A DNA stretch of 64,000 nt from Ruegeria sp. HKCCD7303 (GCF_013111185.1 NZ_WVRE01000001.1:310001-374000); one strand, 5' to 3'. Numbered from the stretch's first letter, positions 8,598-18,459 are shown. The notes: a model not told the origin generated them from the sequence alone. Translations and numbers: made by a program.

Positions 8598-10649
8598 ATG
8601 AGGCTTCAATTCGAAAGCGTGGTTGCAACGGGGAGCACGGCGCTCGATTCAGGTATCGGCGATACGGCTTTAAAAACGTTTAACGGGACCACGTATCTCT
8701 ACACTGTCACCGGTCCGGGTGGAGGGGTCGCGGTTTGGCGGTTAATCGACGGCGCGATACCGCAGCTTGTCGATACGGAATACTACAGCGGCTCAATCAC
8801 CTTTCTGGTGGGGCGCAGTGGCACGCCGGTGGATTTTTCGGGAACGAGTCAACTTGTGTTGGACGTGAACACAGCCACTGGGCTGGTTGGATATGACTTG
8901 AACTCGAACGGAACCATCAGAGCGCTTCAGGAAACAGACACGTTGAGCGGCGGAGGCAACATCGGCGCGGTTGTTCAATTTTCCCTCGGTTCATCGGAAC
9001 TTGTCGTGTTATCGCATGGTGATACCAGCCAGATCGGGACGTATCATGTTAGCTCAGATGGGTCGCTCAACCTTGCCGGTCTGATCGCGGGTGAGGCAGA
9101 TTCGATGCAAGCTGTGCGCTCAGGGTCCGGCCAATTCCTTATTGCTAGTGATGCGGTGAACGACAGGATCGCCACATACCAAATTGACGATAGCACCGGA
9201 CTGCTGACCGAAATAGACAATGGTTCCACTTTAGGGACGCTTGGCGTTGCGACACCAACGGCCGTTGAAACGGTCGAGGCGTATGGAAAATCCTGGGTGG
9301 TTGTTGCTGGGTCGGGCAGCAACTCACTGAGCGTTCTTCAGGTGAATCAGGATGGGAGTCTGAAAGCAACGAACCATGTGCTGGATACGCTCGACACCCG
9401 CTTTGAATCAGTTCAGGACCTTGCGGTTGCGGAGGTGAACGGGCGTGTATTTGTAGTTGCCGGAGGTGGCGACGACGGCGTTAGTCTTTTCAATCTGACG
9501 CCTCAGGGCCAGTTGGTTTACCTCGACAGCTTTGCGGACACACTAGCAAGCGGGTTGCAAAATGTAGAATCGCTCAGCGTTGCGCATGTAGGGGAAGATC
9601 TGCAAATTCTCGTTACATCGCAGCAAGAGGCCGGAGTGACGGTTCTCACAGTTCCTGTTGACGAACTGGGGACTATAAGGACGGGCTTTGCCACTGTGAC
9701 CGGGACCGCATCAGATGACATGCTCAGCGGTAGCATTTTGGATACGACTCTGATTGGCGGCGGTGGGGATGACATCTTGATCGCAGGCGCAGGGGCGACA
9801 ACCATGTCGGGCGGTGCCGGGGCAGACATTTTTGTGATGCAATCTGGCAGTGGCGTGACCACAATTTCAGATTTTCAACCAGGCATGGATCGGCTGGACA
9901 TGTTCGATTATCTACTGTTGCGTTCGCCGCAGCAGTTGAACTTTACCAGCACCTCACAGGGTGCTCGGATCGAATATAGGGGCGAAGTGGTGGAGGTGAA
10001 GTCAGCCTTCGGCGGACCATTATCAAGTGCCGAGATTTTTGGTGCTGGATTCGCAGGCCCCGACCACATTCCGGTGGACTTCGGAAATTTCGGTGGTTTG
10101 ACCCCAAACAGTTCTGACGGTCTAGCCGGACTGGTCACAATAGACAGCGAAACGGCAAATCCTGGCCTGACCGATGCAGAGATCAGATTTACCCCTGACG
10201 GAGGTGGCACTGTCTCAACAACGGCTGACGCACAGGGGAATTTCGATCTGGAGTTACCAGATGGCACCTACTCTGGCTCCTTGGACGTGATCAAATACTA
10301 TTCCACGGCCAGCAACGAAATCGATGCCTTGGACGCCTTGCAGGTCCTGCGTATCGCCGTGGGTCTGGATCCGACATGGGGGCCAGCAACAGCTGAGGAT
10401 CTGATTGCAGCCGATGTTAACCAAAACGGTACGGTGAACGCTCTGGATGCGCTTGAAATCCTTCAGGTGGTTGTTGGGCAACCTTCAGCACCCGATCTGC
10501 AATGGGTATTTTTGGATGAAAACTCAGATTTGTCCGGCATCACCAAAGACAACGTCACCTACGACACGGGTACAAACGTCACTGCGGTAGATGGGGTAAT
10601 TGATGTGGATATGACGTCTATTTTGCTGGGCAATCTGGAAGCCGCGTGA
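8598..10649 (+). CDS. Secreted beta-propeller/RTX protein with C-terminal dockerin-like module
   Basis: 683 residues from the ATG at 8598; AGGAGG eight bases upstream decides this start over ATGs at 8562 and 8592. Residues 1-360 show repeated blade-like units (DRIATYQIDDSTGLLTEI, NSLSVLQVNQDGSL, DGVSLFNLTPQGQLVY), as in lactonase-like propellers. Residues 370-430 hold RTX-type calcium turns (GGGGDDILIAGAG, GGAGADIF) and a DFQPGMDRLDM element. Residues about 505-560 look like a carboxypeptidase-regulatory beta sandwich (EIRFTPDGGGTV, DLELPDGTYSG). Residues 573-628 are dockerin-like. No Sec signal is visible, consistent with type I export. It is divergent from the adhesin carrying a cohesin-like module, so the two may bind each other at the cell surface (inference). 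Confidence 0.82.
   Translation: MRLQFESVVATGSTALDSGIGDTALKTFNGTTYLYTVTGPGGGVAVWRLIDGAIPQLVDTEYYSGSITFLVGRSGTPVDFSGTSQLVLDVNTATGLVGYDLNSNGTIRALQETDTLSGGGNIGAVVQFSLGSSELVVLSHGDTSQIGTYHVSSDGSLNLAGLIAGEADSMQAVRSGSGQFLIASDAVNDRIATYQIDDSTGLLTEIDNGSTLGTLGVATPTAVETVEAYGKSWVVVAGSGSNSLSVLQVNQDGSLKATNHVLDTLDTRFESVQDLAVAEVNGRVFVVAGGGDDGVSLFNLTPQGQLVYLDSFADTLASGLQNVESLSVAHVGEDLQILVTSQQEAGVTVLTVPVDELGTIRTGFATVTGTASDDMLSGSILDTTLIGGGGDDILIAGAGATTMSGGAGADIFVMQSGSGVTTISDFQPGMDRLDMFDYLLLRSPQQLNFTSTSQGARIEYRGEVVEVKSAFGGPLSSAEIFGAGFAGPDHIPVDFGNFGGLTPNSSDGLAGLVTIDSETANPGLTDAEIRFTPDGGGTVSTTADAQGNFDLELPDGTYSGSLDVIKYYSTASNEIDALDALQVLRIAVGLDPTWGPATAEDLIAADVNQNGTVNALDALEILQVVVGQPSAPDLQWVFLDENSDLSGITKDNVTYDTGTNVTAVDGVIDVDMTSILLGNLEAA
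10314..10481 (+). other. Dockerin-like module (two F-hand type repeats)
   Basis: Two repeats are visible: NEIDALDALQVLRIAVGLD and ADVNQNGTVNALDALEIL. The second has the full calcium loop D-x-N-x-N-G-x-x-x-A-x-D followed by the L-x-x-L-x helix of type I dockerins. The first keeps the A-L-D-A-L-Q helix but lacks the first half of the calcium loop. They are about 30 residues apart, as in dockerins. Confidence 0.72.
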
Positions 10650-10870
10650 ACAGCCCCAAGATCGTCAATGCCGTATTTGACTTTCATGTGCCCTGACCGA
10701 AGGTCCGAGCCATGGGCAGGTATCTTAAAGTAAAGAATGCGAATTGAGAGTAAAAAACTGCAAGCTTTGGATGCCTCGAGCGCCATGTCCTTTGAACCCA
10801 AACGCCTGTGACTTTCGAAATACGCGGCTACAAATTGGGCTTTCTGGACACTCGAGAGAAACCAACAGAA

Positions 10871-12199
10871 TTACTGTTTCTTGGGTAGCGCATCATGAGT
10901 TGCTTGAAGATACGCAAACCCATACCTCTGATCGGGCTCCAGATGCGTTCCTTCCGCCCATTCATTCCAAGCGTTTATGAAAACGATCTTTTCATCAGCG
11001 CTGTATTTCTCTTGCGCCAGAACTTGGTTCCCCAAATGTGCTGTCCAGCGTTTGTAGGCTTCAATCGAGAACCTGCCCATTATGCGCGGTGCGTCTTGAT
11101 TACGAGCTGTATTGTCCCATGAAAGGGTAGAAGACCGGAACAGCTTGTACTCTGGTTCGCTCTTGGCAAGCTCGGCGTCCACTACCGTGTCATAATCTAA
11201 AATGGCACCGGTAAACTCGGGATTGTAAACGCCCATTTTATCTGTGATGTCGGTGCGCTTAACCTGATGCGGGGGAAACTCCATAGCCGCATCAAAGCCT
11301 AAGTCCTCGGGGTTTCCGATGTCAAAGGTCTGCGCCGCGACGAGGTAGAGGTCCCGCTCACCCCAACTTTGCGCCTCTTGCCGCCAGGCTTTTGTTGTTT
11401 CCCGGATGTCTGGAATAATGTTTGCACGATACACAATGAACACGGGCTTTCCGTCTATCCTGATATATCGAGGGTCTTCGATATACTTGCGGATATGTCG
11501 AAGAAGATTCACTGAATCTTCGATCGAGTGGTTCTGCCCAATGAGCACGTCATGTTCGCGCCCATCCCATCGCCGGGTCCAGTTCTCGTTGGCCCAGGTC
11601 AGGCAGAAGGGCATGTCAACGTCAGGGTTGCCCAACATTTGCTCTAACGGGTCTTCCATCAGGGTCTTCCCGGCAAACCAATAATAGTAGTAGGAAAAGC
11701 CGCTGATACCGTATGCTTTTGCTATCCGGGCTTGCTCGACCATGATCTCTGGCACTCGCAAGTCGTAATAGCCCAAATGAATAGGGCAATGTGGCTGGTA
11801 GTGGCCCGGGAAGTTCGGGACCGCCTTGCCGACATTGGTCCATTCCGTGAAACCTTTACCCCACCATTCGTCATTTTCCTTGAATGGATGAAACTGAGGC
11901 AAATAGTGCGCGATTGCCCGCACCGCTAGTTCAGGCTTGGGCTGAGGATCGAATGGAACAAACTCATCGGCCCGACCAATACCTTCAAACCCCTGTCGGC
12001 CCCACTGCTGATTGGGTTTATCTGTTCGTCTTGGGTCTCTTTTCTTCGCCGAATTTCGAAACCGCCGCGCTGTACGTGATGAAAGCGGAGGGCTGAGTTT
12101 TGATGCTGCCGACAGCAGATAGAAAAGCAGGGTATCTTTGATAGGCATGGTTATTCTCGTACTGAAGCGCCTTGAGCCGTCTGTGAATGAGAGCGCCAT
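10871..12199 (-). CDS. WbsX-family glycan-associated protein (GH99-like fold)
   Basis: 442 residues. After a basic N-terminal stretch, the WbsX core starts near residue 95 (AIAHYLPQFHPFKENDEWWG), continues with FTEWTNV, GYYDLR and CLTWANENWTRRWDG, and ends with INAWNEWAEGTHLEPD. These are the conserved blocks of the family named after WbsX in O-antigen clusters. It is annotated as glycosyltransferase-like but resembles the glycoside hydrolase 99 fold. The enzyme activity is not established. A later in-frame ATG (12148) is an equally possible start. A paralogue follows upstream on the same strand, so the pair probably acts on the same surface polysaccharide. Confidence 0.82.
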   Translation of the reverse strand: MALSFTDGSRRFSTRITMPIKDTLLFYLLSAASKLSPPLSSRTARRFRNSAKKRDPRRTDKPNQQWGRQGFEGIGRADEFVPFDPQPKPELAVRAIAHYLPQFHPFKENDEWWGKGFTEWTNVGKAVPNFPGHYQPHCPIHLGYYDLRVPEIMVEQARIAKAYGISGFSYYYYWFAGKTLMEDPLEQMLGNPDVDMPFCLTWANENWTRRWDGREHDVLIGQNHSIEDSVNLLRHIRKYIEDPRYIRIDGKPVFIVYRANIIPDIRETTKAWRQEAQSWGERDLYLVAAQTFDIGNPEDLGFDAAMEFPPHQVKRTDITDKMGVYNPEFTGAILDYDTVVDAELAKSEPEYKLFRSSTLSWDNTARNQDAPRIMGRFSIEAYKRWTAHLGNQVLAQEKYSADEKIVFINAWNEWAEGTHLEPDQRYGFAYLQATHDALPKKQ

Positions 12200-12282
12200 A
12201 AGTTTTCGGATTGATCCGATCCAGGCTTTCTCAACAACATGTGCACAGTTGTTGAATTCTTATAACTCATCTCCTGTGTTTG

Positions 12283-13548
12283 TTATTTTGTACGGACCTC
12301 CGCCAACCACTCTTTGAGCAACCGACCGCTGACCGTGTCACGCAAAAGACGAAATGCCCGTTTGGGCAATGATTTATTCGCACCATATGGAAGACGTTTT
12401 GCGGATCCCTTGGTGGATTTGTTGCGGCGTGATTTTTCAGGTATGCCCACATGGGTCCAACACGTCATGTTTGACCCACGAAGCGCGGCCTGAGTAGCCT
12501 CCAAAAACGCATGCCCATATTCACGATCGGGCTCCAGATGACAGCCTTCTGCCCACTCGTTCCACGCGTTTACAAAAACCAAACGTTCCTGATCGGGAAA
12601 GTCCTGAGCCGTTTGGCGCACAGCGCGCGACAGCCAGTATTCATAGTTTTCCGGGGTCCCGTTCATCACAACCATCGCTTTTTCCTTACGTCTGGCTGTA
12701 TTGTCCCAGGACGGGAAAACCGAGCGATAAACATTGTTTTCCGGCCCATACTTGTGACCAAGGTATTGTTCTGCAATTGCCGAGAAGTCGACGCAGAGCC
12801 CTTGGAAATCATCGTGCAAATCCACCTCTACTGAAAAGTTTGGCACGGTGATGCCATGCGGCGGGAACTCTACGCCGGAATCAAACCCGAAAGAGGCATA
12901 GTCCCAATTTCGGTGAGTAAGCGCACATGTCAGATGAATCTTAGGAATTCCCACAGACGCGCAGTATTCACGCCAAACCTGCACGGACTTACGCGCATTA
13001 TTCAGGTGCTGAGGGCAATAAACGATCAGGATCGGAGCGCCGTCTACAGTGATGTAGCGTGGATCACGAAAGTAGGGTTCGATCGATTTGATGAACTTCA
13101 GGTCATCCTCAGGTTGGTATTCCTGCGCGATGAGAATCTCGTTCTCGTATCCGTCCCAACGTCGGGTCCAGTTTTCATTTGCCCAGCACAGGCAGAACGG
13201 CATATCGCTTTCGGGATCCGCCAGCATGTCGTCGACAGGACGTTCAAGAAGGCGTTTACCCGAGAACCAATAGTAGTGATAGCAGAAACCATCAATCCCG
13301 CTGGCTTTGGCCAGTGCGATTTGCTCATGACGCGTTTCACGTACCCGCAGATCATAGTAGCCCAGATCGCTTGGGAAATGCGGTTGGTAGTGCCCGGTAA
13401 AAACTGGTTTCGCCTTCGTTACGTTCGTCCACTCGGTGAAGCCTTTGCCCCACCATTGGTCGTTCTCCGGAATTGGATGAAATTGCGGTAAGTAAAAAGC
13501 AATCGTTCGGATGTTTTCGAATTCACGATCGAAGGTTTTCGTGGCCAT
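12283..13548 (-). CDS. Second WbsX-family glycan-associated protein
   Basis: 421 residues, with the same block order as its neighbour: IAFYLPQFHPIPENDQWWG near residue 16, FTEWTNV, GYYDLRV, CLCWANENWTRRWDG and NAWNEWAEGCHLEPD near the C terminus. It lacks the basic N-terminal extension of the other copy and instead has a basic C-terminal tail of about 55 residues. The start codon overlaps the stop of a small upstream frame (TAATG). The two copies are diverged, so this is an old duplication or a two-enzyme set. Family is clear; substrate and reaction are not. Confidence 0.83.
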   Translation of the reverse strand: MATKTFDREFENIRTIAFYLPQFHPIPENDQWWGKGFTEWTNVTKAKPVFTGHYQPHFPSDLGYYDLRVRETRHEQIALAKASGIDGFCYHYYWFSGKRLLERPVDDMLADPESDMPFCLCWANENWTRRWDGYENEILIAQEYQPEDDLKFIKSIEPYFRDPRYITVDGAPILIVYCPQHLNNARKSVQVWREYCASVGIPKIHLTCALTHRNWDYASFGFDSGVEFPPHGITVPNFSVEVDLHDDFQGLCVDFSAIAEQYLGHKYGPENNVYRSVFPSWDNTARRKEKAMVVMNGTPENYEYWLSRAVRQTAQDFPDQERLVFVNAWNEWAEGCHLEPDREYGHAFLEATQAALRGSNMTCWTHVGIPEKSRRNKSTKGSAKRLPYGANKSLPKRAFRLLRDTVSGRLLKEWLAEVRTK

Positions 13549-13778
13549 TAATTCATCCAGTCCAAACGCCGTGAAGGCGATTTCTTTTTGGTCAAAGGTC
13601 GTGATCTAATTACCGCTCTAGAGGCCGCTTCGACGATTGTAGAATGCAGGTCGATATCTTCAGAAAGGGGAAGATCCGCTTTCATGTTTATCCACGGCTC
13701 CTTCGTGTCTTTATCGAGTCGCTGAACGGGTGGAATCATCAAGTAGAGATCGTTTTCGTAGGTGTGTTTTCCGCTCAC
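13548..13778 (-). CDS. Small hypothetical protein coupled to the WbsX gene
   Basis: 76 residues from a GTG at 13778 with GGAAG seven bases upstream. Its TAA stop shares one base with the ATG of the WbsX gene, a typical coupled arrangement that suggests real translation. The product is charged (DKDTKEPWINMKADLPLSED, basic C terminus) with no recognised domain, signal peptide or membrane segment. It could also be the decayed end of a larger gene, since nothing continues upstream in frame. No function assigned. Confidence 0.4.
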   Translation of the reverse strand: MSGKHTYENDLYLMIPPVQRLDKDTKEPWINMKADLPLSEDIDLHSTIVEAASRAVIRSRPLTKKKSPSRRLDWMN

Positions 13779-14195
13779 AACAATACTTCCGTGACGCTAA
13801 TATCAATTTGAATGTGGCTGCTATATCTTTTGGGTTCATTCGGCAATCCCAGACTCTGAAAGTAAGTGTCCGCCTCCAGTCGGCCATCCAAATCGTCCTT
13901 GAAGAACCTCCTACACCTTCGCACAGATATTCAGGAACAACAATGTCTGCACTGCAGCATTCCAAGGTCCTTGTGGCCAACTGCGCGCAATATCGCCAAC
14001 AGTTTCATCATGACAGCGCGACGCCAGCAATATTTCTTAAACAACGGTTGTAGAAATACGGCTCGACTTCGCTCAAGACCGTTTTGGGTTCTGAAAATAG
14101 CGGTTAAAAAGGTGGCAGGACAGAAATGGGGTTGACCAGAGTGGTGTTTAAGATCACGAACCGGACACCTTTTCAGAATAAGGCAGCAGGCGCGT
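13779..14195. other. Intergenic stretch without a supported gene
   Basis: About 415 bases between the minus-strand WbsX group and the plus-strand glycosyltransferase. Short open frames exist on both strands, but none has a good ribosome-binding site together with protein-like composition. It must contain promoters for both divergent groups; I could not place them. Confidence 0.5.
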
Positions 14196-15053
14196 TTGTC
14201 ACAAATTACGATCATAAGTGTTTGTTTTAACAGCAGCGGTGTTTTGCCCGAAATGCTAAGCTCCATCCCAGATGGCGTACGCACGATCTTGGTGGACAAC
14301 GCGTCAGATGATGTTGACGCAGTTCAGCACCTGGCACAGTCGCACGGGGCTGTTTTGCTGAAGAATGAGAAAAACACCGGATTTGGCACTGCCTGTAATC
14401 TGGGTGCTGAACACGCACAGACCGATCTGCTTTTGTTTTTGAACCCGGATTCGCAACTGTTGCCCGGTGCACTGGAGGCGATGCAGGCAGGAGCGGATCG
14501 TTATCCATCAGCGTCGGCCTTTAACCCGAGGATTTTGAGTAAATCCGGCAAGCCAAGTTTCCGCCGTTCCAGCGTCATCACTCCGCGCAGTGAAGCGCTA
14601 CGCTCCAAAACAGCTGAAGGTGATCTGGAACTTCCCGTTCTTCTTGGCGCAGCTTTATTGGTTCGCCGTTCTGCTTTTGAAGCGATCGGCGGGTTTGATC
14701 CGGAAATCTTCCTATACCACGAAGACGACGACCTAAGCCTTCGACTCAAGGCGGATTGTGGGCCCTTGTATTACATTCATGACGCGCAAGTGACGCATGT
14801 TCAGGGCACGTCTTCGCCCAGCAGCGCAGCGGTCGCCGGGATAAAGGGTTTGTTTATGGGACAGTCCAGAGTGTACGTGGCCAGAAAACACAAGGTTCCC
14901 TTTGCCTTCACCCGAGCGCTTGCCTCCGCTCTTTTGCAAATGCTGTCCCCGGTCGTTTTGTTTTCAGCAAGAAAACGTTCAAAGCAGTGCTCTTTTTTGC
15001 GGGGCGTCTGGCAAAGCCGTAACGTTCATCCGGTTCCCTTTGAACCTTCTTAG
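14196..15053 (+). CDS. Glycosyltransferase family 2, rhamnosyltransferase-like
   Basis: 285 residues from a TTG at 14196; the family N terminus (ITIISVCFNSSGVLPEML) begins three residues later, so no longer start is needed. GT-A motifs: ILVDNASDD (nucleotide binding), NTGFGTACNLG, LLFLNPDSQLLPGALEAM (metal-binding D-x-D-like block) and FLYHEDDDLSLRLK (acceptor side/base). This layout is typical of cytoplasmic WbbL-type rhamnosyltransferases that extend a lipid-linked glycan. It lies next to, and convergent with, the dTDP-rhamnose operon, which would supply its likely donor. Sugar specificity is inferred from context. Confidence 0.85.
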   Translation: MSQITIISVCFNSSGVLPEMLSSIPDGVRTILVDNASDDVDAVQHLAQSHGAVLLKNEKNTGFGTACNLGAEHAQTDLLLFLNPDSQLLPGALEAMQAGADRYPSASAFNPRILSKSGKPSFRRSSVITPRSEALRSKTAEGDLELPVLLGAALLVRRSAFEAIGGFDPEIFLYHEDDDLSLRLKADCGPLYYIHDAQVTHVQGTSSPSSAAVAGIKGLFMGQSRVYVARKHKVPFAFTRALASALLQMLSPVVLFSARKRSKQCSFLRGVWQSRNVHPVPFEPS

Positions 15054-15107
15054 GCCTGAACACACGCCCGGCAATGCGCTCGCCTACAGCGCGTCGGGAT
15101 TTCCGTT

Positions 15108-15974
15108 CTAGTCGAGCAACTTCTTCAGATAGGCCCCATAAGTGGATTTGGCGAAAAGACGCGCGCGTTCTTCAAGGGCTGCATTGTCGATCCAGCCATT
15201 CGCCCAGGCGATTTCGTCGAGGCTCCCGGTTTGCATACCCTGACGTGCTTCGATGGTCCGAACAAAGTTGCCTGCATCCAAAAGGGAGCCATGCGTGCCC
15301 GTATCCAACCATGCAAATCCGCGCCCCATGGTCTGCACATCCAGTAGTCCTTCCTGTAGGTACATCTCGAGAAGCGATGTGATTTCCAGTTCGCCACGCT
15401 CTGACGGCTGAACTTCATGAGCGCGGGCCGGAGCATCTCCATCAAGAAAATAAAGCCCTGTCACCGCATAGCTCGATGGGGGAACTTCGGGTTTCTCGAT
15501 GATCGCGCGTGCCTTGGTGCCTTCAAAATCCACCACTCCATAGCGTTCGGGATCGGCCACACGATAGGCAAAAACAGTCCCTCCCCGCTTCTGGGCATCC
15601 GCTTCCAACAGCAACCTTGGCAGTCCGTGACCAAAGAAAATATTGTCCCCCAAAATCAGGGCGGATGGGGCGCCAGCCAGAAAGTCCTCGGCCAGGGTAT
15701 ATGCTTGTGCCAGACCGTCAGGGGAAGGCTGGACAATCCACGTGATCGACAGCCCGTACTGACTGCCATCTCCCAACATACGTTGGAACTGTTCCTGATC
15801 CTGAGGTGTTGTGATGATGGCAATCTCGCGGATTTGCGCCAACATCAGAACGCTCAGCGGATAGAAGATCATCGGCTTGTCATAGATCGGCAGCAACTGT
15901 TTGGAAACCGCCATGGTGATCGGATAAAGCCGGGTGCCGGACCCTCCGGCAAGAATAATGCCTTTACGTTGCAT
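15108..15974 (-). CDS. rfbA: Glucose-1-phosphate thymidylyltransferase
   Basis: 288 residues, full length. It joins dTTP and glucose-1-phosphate to give dTDP-glucose, the first step of dTDP-L-rhamnose synthesis. Visible motifs: the N-terminal GGSGTRLYPIT nucleotidyl loop with KQLLPIYDKPMI, LILGDNIFFGHG (metal-binding Asp), EKPEVPPSSYAVTGLYFLD and FAWLDTGTHGSLLDA. It is the last gene of rfbCBDA and follows rfbD after 18 bases. Also called rmlA. Confidence 0.95.
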   Translation of the reverse strand: MQRKGIILAGGSGTRLYPITMAVSKQLLPIYDKPMIFYPLSVLMLAQIREIAIITTPQDQEQFQRMLGDGSQYGLSITWIVQPSPDGLAQAYTLAEDFLAGAPSALILGDNIFFGHGLPRLLLEADAQKRGGTVFAYRVADPERYGVVDFEGTKARAIIEKPEVPPSSYAVTGLYFLDGDAPARAHEVQPSERGELEITSLLEMYLQEGLLDVQTMGRGFAWLDTGTHGSLLDAGNFVRTIEARQGMQTGSLDEIAWANGWIDNAALEERARLFAKSTYGAYLKKLLD

Positions 15975-15992
15975 GCTCTGTCCTTTCAGGGG

Positions 15993-16856
15993 TCAGCCAG
16001 TTGCTGAATTCAACTCGCGCAAAACGTCACTCAGACCAGTTTTCCAGTCCGGTCTGGGAATTCCAAACACGGTGTTCAGGCGATCGCAGTTCAGGCGCGA
16101 ATTCAGTGGTCTTGGGGCCGGGGTAGGGTAGTCCGTCGAAGGGATGTCATCGATCTGAGTTGTCAGGCCGGACTGCACAGTGATTTCGCGTGCGAAGTCC
16201 GCCCAGCTGGTATCCGGAGTGCCGGAAAAATGAAATAGCCCGCCTTCAGTGCCTGCTTTGCTTTTCGCCATAATAAGAAGAGCATCGGCAATGTCAGCTG
16301 CGGGTGTTGGTCCGCCGATCTGGTCGGCAACAATTGTCAATCTGTCGCGGGTTTCGGCAAGTCTGAGAATGGTTTTGACAAAATTATTCCCATGGGCCGA
16401 AAACACCCAACTGGTTCGCAGAATGGCGTGCCATCCTCCCGCTTGAGCGATCTGGCGTTCTCCGTCCAACTTGGTTTTGCCGTAAGCGCCTAAAGGTGCT
16501 GTCGAGTGATCGGGTGTCCAAGGGGTTGTGCCCGATCCGTCGAATACGTAATCCGTTGAGATATGCAGAAAGGGCAGGCTCCGTGCCGTGGCTGCGCGCG
16601 CCATTGCTCCGGGCGAGTCTGCGTTAATAAGTTGCGCAAGATCGAGGTCTTCTTCGGCCTTATCCACTGCTGTGTATGCCGCCGCATTGATAATGACGTC
16701 GGCATCAGTGCCTTGGATAGCGTCCGCACATTGCGAAGGGTTCGACAAGTCCGCTTCGGTGCGATCCAGCGCTTCAACCTCTATACCATGGCCATTCGCG
16801 CGGCGGCGCAGTTCGGTTGCCACTTGGCCACTATGGCCGAATATCAGCGCCTTCAT
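15993..16856 (-). CDS. rfbD: dTDP-4-dehydrorhamnose reductase
   Basis: 287 residues, an extended short-chain dehydrogenase. The N terminus has the nucleotide-binding [10 protein letters not shown], followed by [18 protein letters not shown], the catalytic Ser/Tyr/Lys region ([10 protein letters not shown] and YGKTKLDGE) and LRTSWVFS. It reduces dTDP-4-keto-L-rhamnose to dTDP-L-rhamnose, the last step of the pathway. The start overlaps the end of rfbB by 4 bases. Also called rmlD. Confidence 0.95.
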   Translation of the reverse strand: MKALIFGHSGQVATELRRRANGHGIEVEALDRTEADLSNPSQCADAIQGTDADVIINAAAYTAVDKAEEDLDLAQLINADSPGAMARAATARSLPFLHISTDYVFDGSGTTPWTPDHSTAPLGAYGKTKLDGERQIAQAGGWHAILRTSWVFSAHGNNFVKTILRLAETRDRLTIVADQIGGPTPAADIADALLIMAKSKAGTEGGLFHFSGTPDTSWADFAREITVQSGLTTQIDDIPSTDYPTPAPRPLNSRLNCDRLNTVFGIPRPDWKTGLSDVLRELNSATG

Positions 16857-17893
16857 TTGCCAGTCCCCAAGCGTTCTCCTACACCGCTGCGTGCTTGCAA
16901 AGCGTTCAGCCAGTCTGTGTTGTCAAGATACCACTGCACGGTTTGCTCAAGCCCGGTTTCAGGGGTGTATGACGGACGCCAGTTCAGTTCCTCGCGGATA
17001 CGGGCTGGGTCGATGGCATAACGGCGATCGTGACCCGGACGATCCGTAACAAACGTGATCAGATCGCTGTAGGGCGCAGAGCCCGGTTTCAGCCGATCCA
17101 GTATTTTGCACAGCATCCTGACGAGGTCGAGATTGGTCATCTCATTCTCGCCACCAATATTGTAGCTGCGGCCAAGTTTGCCTTTTTCCAGCACCAACAA
17201 CAGCGCTTCGGCATGATCCTCAACATGCAGCCAGTCGCGAATGTTGTCACCTTTTCCATAAATCGGGATCGGCTGCCCGGACAGGGCGTTCAGGATCACC
17301 ACGGGGATCAGCTTTTCCGGGAATTGGTAGGGCCCGTAATTGTTAGAGCAATTCGTCAAAACAACAGGCAGGCCATAGGTTTCCCGCCAGGCGCGTACAA
17401 GGTGATCCGACCCCGCTTTTGACGCGGAGTAGGGCGAATTTGGTTGATATGGGCTGTCTTCGGTGAAAAAGCCGGTCGCGCCCAGAGACCCAAAGACCTC
17501 ATCCGTTGAAATATGGTGAAACCTGAAACTTTCCGGGCGGCCTGCGTTTTGCCAATAGGCGCGGGCAGCTTCCAGCAAGACGTAAGTGCCGGTAATATTC
17601 GTGTCGATAAAGGCAGCTGGCCCATCAATTGAGCGATCCACATGGCTTTCTGCAGCGAGATGCATGATTGTATCGGGCTGGTGCTTGTCCAGAATAGCGG
17701 ACATCGCCGCGGCATCGCGGATATCTGCATGTTCAAAAGCATAAGTCAGTGATTGGGCGACCGAAGCAACATTATCCAGGCAGGCAGCATAGGTCAGCGC
17801 ATCAACATTTACGACGGAATGTCCGTCTGCAATTGCGCGTCGAATAACAGCAGAGCCAATAAACCCAGCCCCACCAGTGACAAGAATTTTCAT
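16853..17893 (-). CDS. rfbB: dTDP-glucose 4,6-dehydratase
   Basis: 346 residues. Rossmann motif [10 protein letters not shown] at the N terminus, [28 protein letters not shown] (the Thr-Asp-Glu active-site triad of this dehydratase), and the [15 protein letters not shown] catalytic Tyr/Lys helix. It converts dTDP-glucose to dTDP-4-keto-6-deoxyglucose with tightly bound NAD. Overlaps of 4 bases at both ends couple it to rfbC and rfbD. Also called rmlB. Confidence 0.96.
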   Translation of the reverse strand: MKILVTGGAGFIGSAVIRRAIADGHSVVNVDALTYAACLDNVASVAQSLTYAFEHADIRDAAAMSAILDKHQPDTIMHLAAESHVDRSIDGPAAFIDTNITGTYVLLEAARAYWQNAGRPESFRFHHISTDEVFGSLGATGFFTEDSPYQPNSPYSASKAGSDHLVRAWRETYGLPVVLTNCSNNYGPYQFPEKLIPVVILNALSGQPIPIYGKGDNIRDWLHVEDHAEALLLVLEKGKLGRSYNIGGENEMTNLDLVRMLCKILDRLKPGSAPYSDLITFVTDRPGHDRRYAIDPARIREELNWRPSYTPETGLEQTVQWYLDNTDWLNALQARSGVGERLGTGK

Positions 17894-18459
17894 TGAGCAG
17901 CCTCAAATACAAAAGGGGAATCCAATTCACAAAGACGAGGCGCAACCTTGTCTTTCTCGGAAAGCTGGGGGGCTGAGTTACTGCTGGGCCAGCCAATTCC
18001 GATTTCAGGATCATCCCAAAGGACAGAACCTTCTGTCTCCGGTGCATAGGTGTCTGAACACTTGTAGACGATCTCGGTATCCGGCTCCAAGGTCACGAAG
18101 CCATGTGCAAAACCTGCGGGGACCAACAGCATCCGCCCATTTTCAAAGCTCAACTCTTCTCCGACCCACTGGCCAAACGTTGGTGACCCTTTGCGAATGT
18201 CCACCGCCACATCGAAAAGTTTGCCGCGCCCGCAACGCACCAGTTTCGCCTGTGCACGGGGGGGGGCCTGAAAATGCAACCCACGCACCGTGTTCACCGC
18301 GCTTGAGAGCGAGTGATTGTCCTGAACAAACTGGGTGGTAATCCCGGCAGCGGCAAAGCTGTCTGCATTATAGGTTTCTTCGAAGAACCCGCGATGATCG
18401 CCAAAACGTCTCGGGGTAATCAACTTCACGTCCGGAATGGAAAGCGCGACTATTTCCAT
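17890..18459 (-). CDS. rfbC: dTDP-4-dehydrorhamnose 3,5-epimerase
   Basis: 189 residues from the ATG at 18459; the open frame extends a further 80 codons upstream but that part is not protein-like. Cupin-fold motifs: [34 protein letters not shown] (catalytic His), [22 protein letters not shown] and [10 protein letters not shown] (active-site Tyr). It epimerises the 4-keto sugar at C3 and C5. It is the first gene of the operon, so the promoter should lie in 18460-18794. Also called rmlC. Confidence 0.94.
   Translation of the reverse strand: MEIVALSIPDVKLITPRRFGDHRGFFEETYNADSFAAAGITTQFVQDNHSLSSAVNTVRGLHFQAPPRAQAKLVRCGRGKLFDVAVDIRKGSPTFGQWVGEELSFENGRMLLVPAGFAHGFVTLEPDTEIVYKCSDTYAPETEGSVLWDDPEIGIGWPSSNSAPQLSEKDKVAPRLCELDSPFVFEAAQ

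Noticed and set aside
13711-14135. Several short frames on both strands between the WbsX genes and the GT2
   Set aside because: No ribosome-binding sites and many Arg/Ser/Cys codons typical of non-coding frames; only the 76-codon frame coupled to WbsX was kept, at low confidence.
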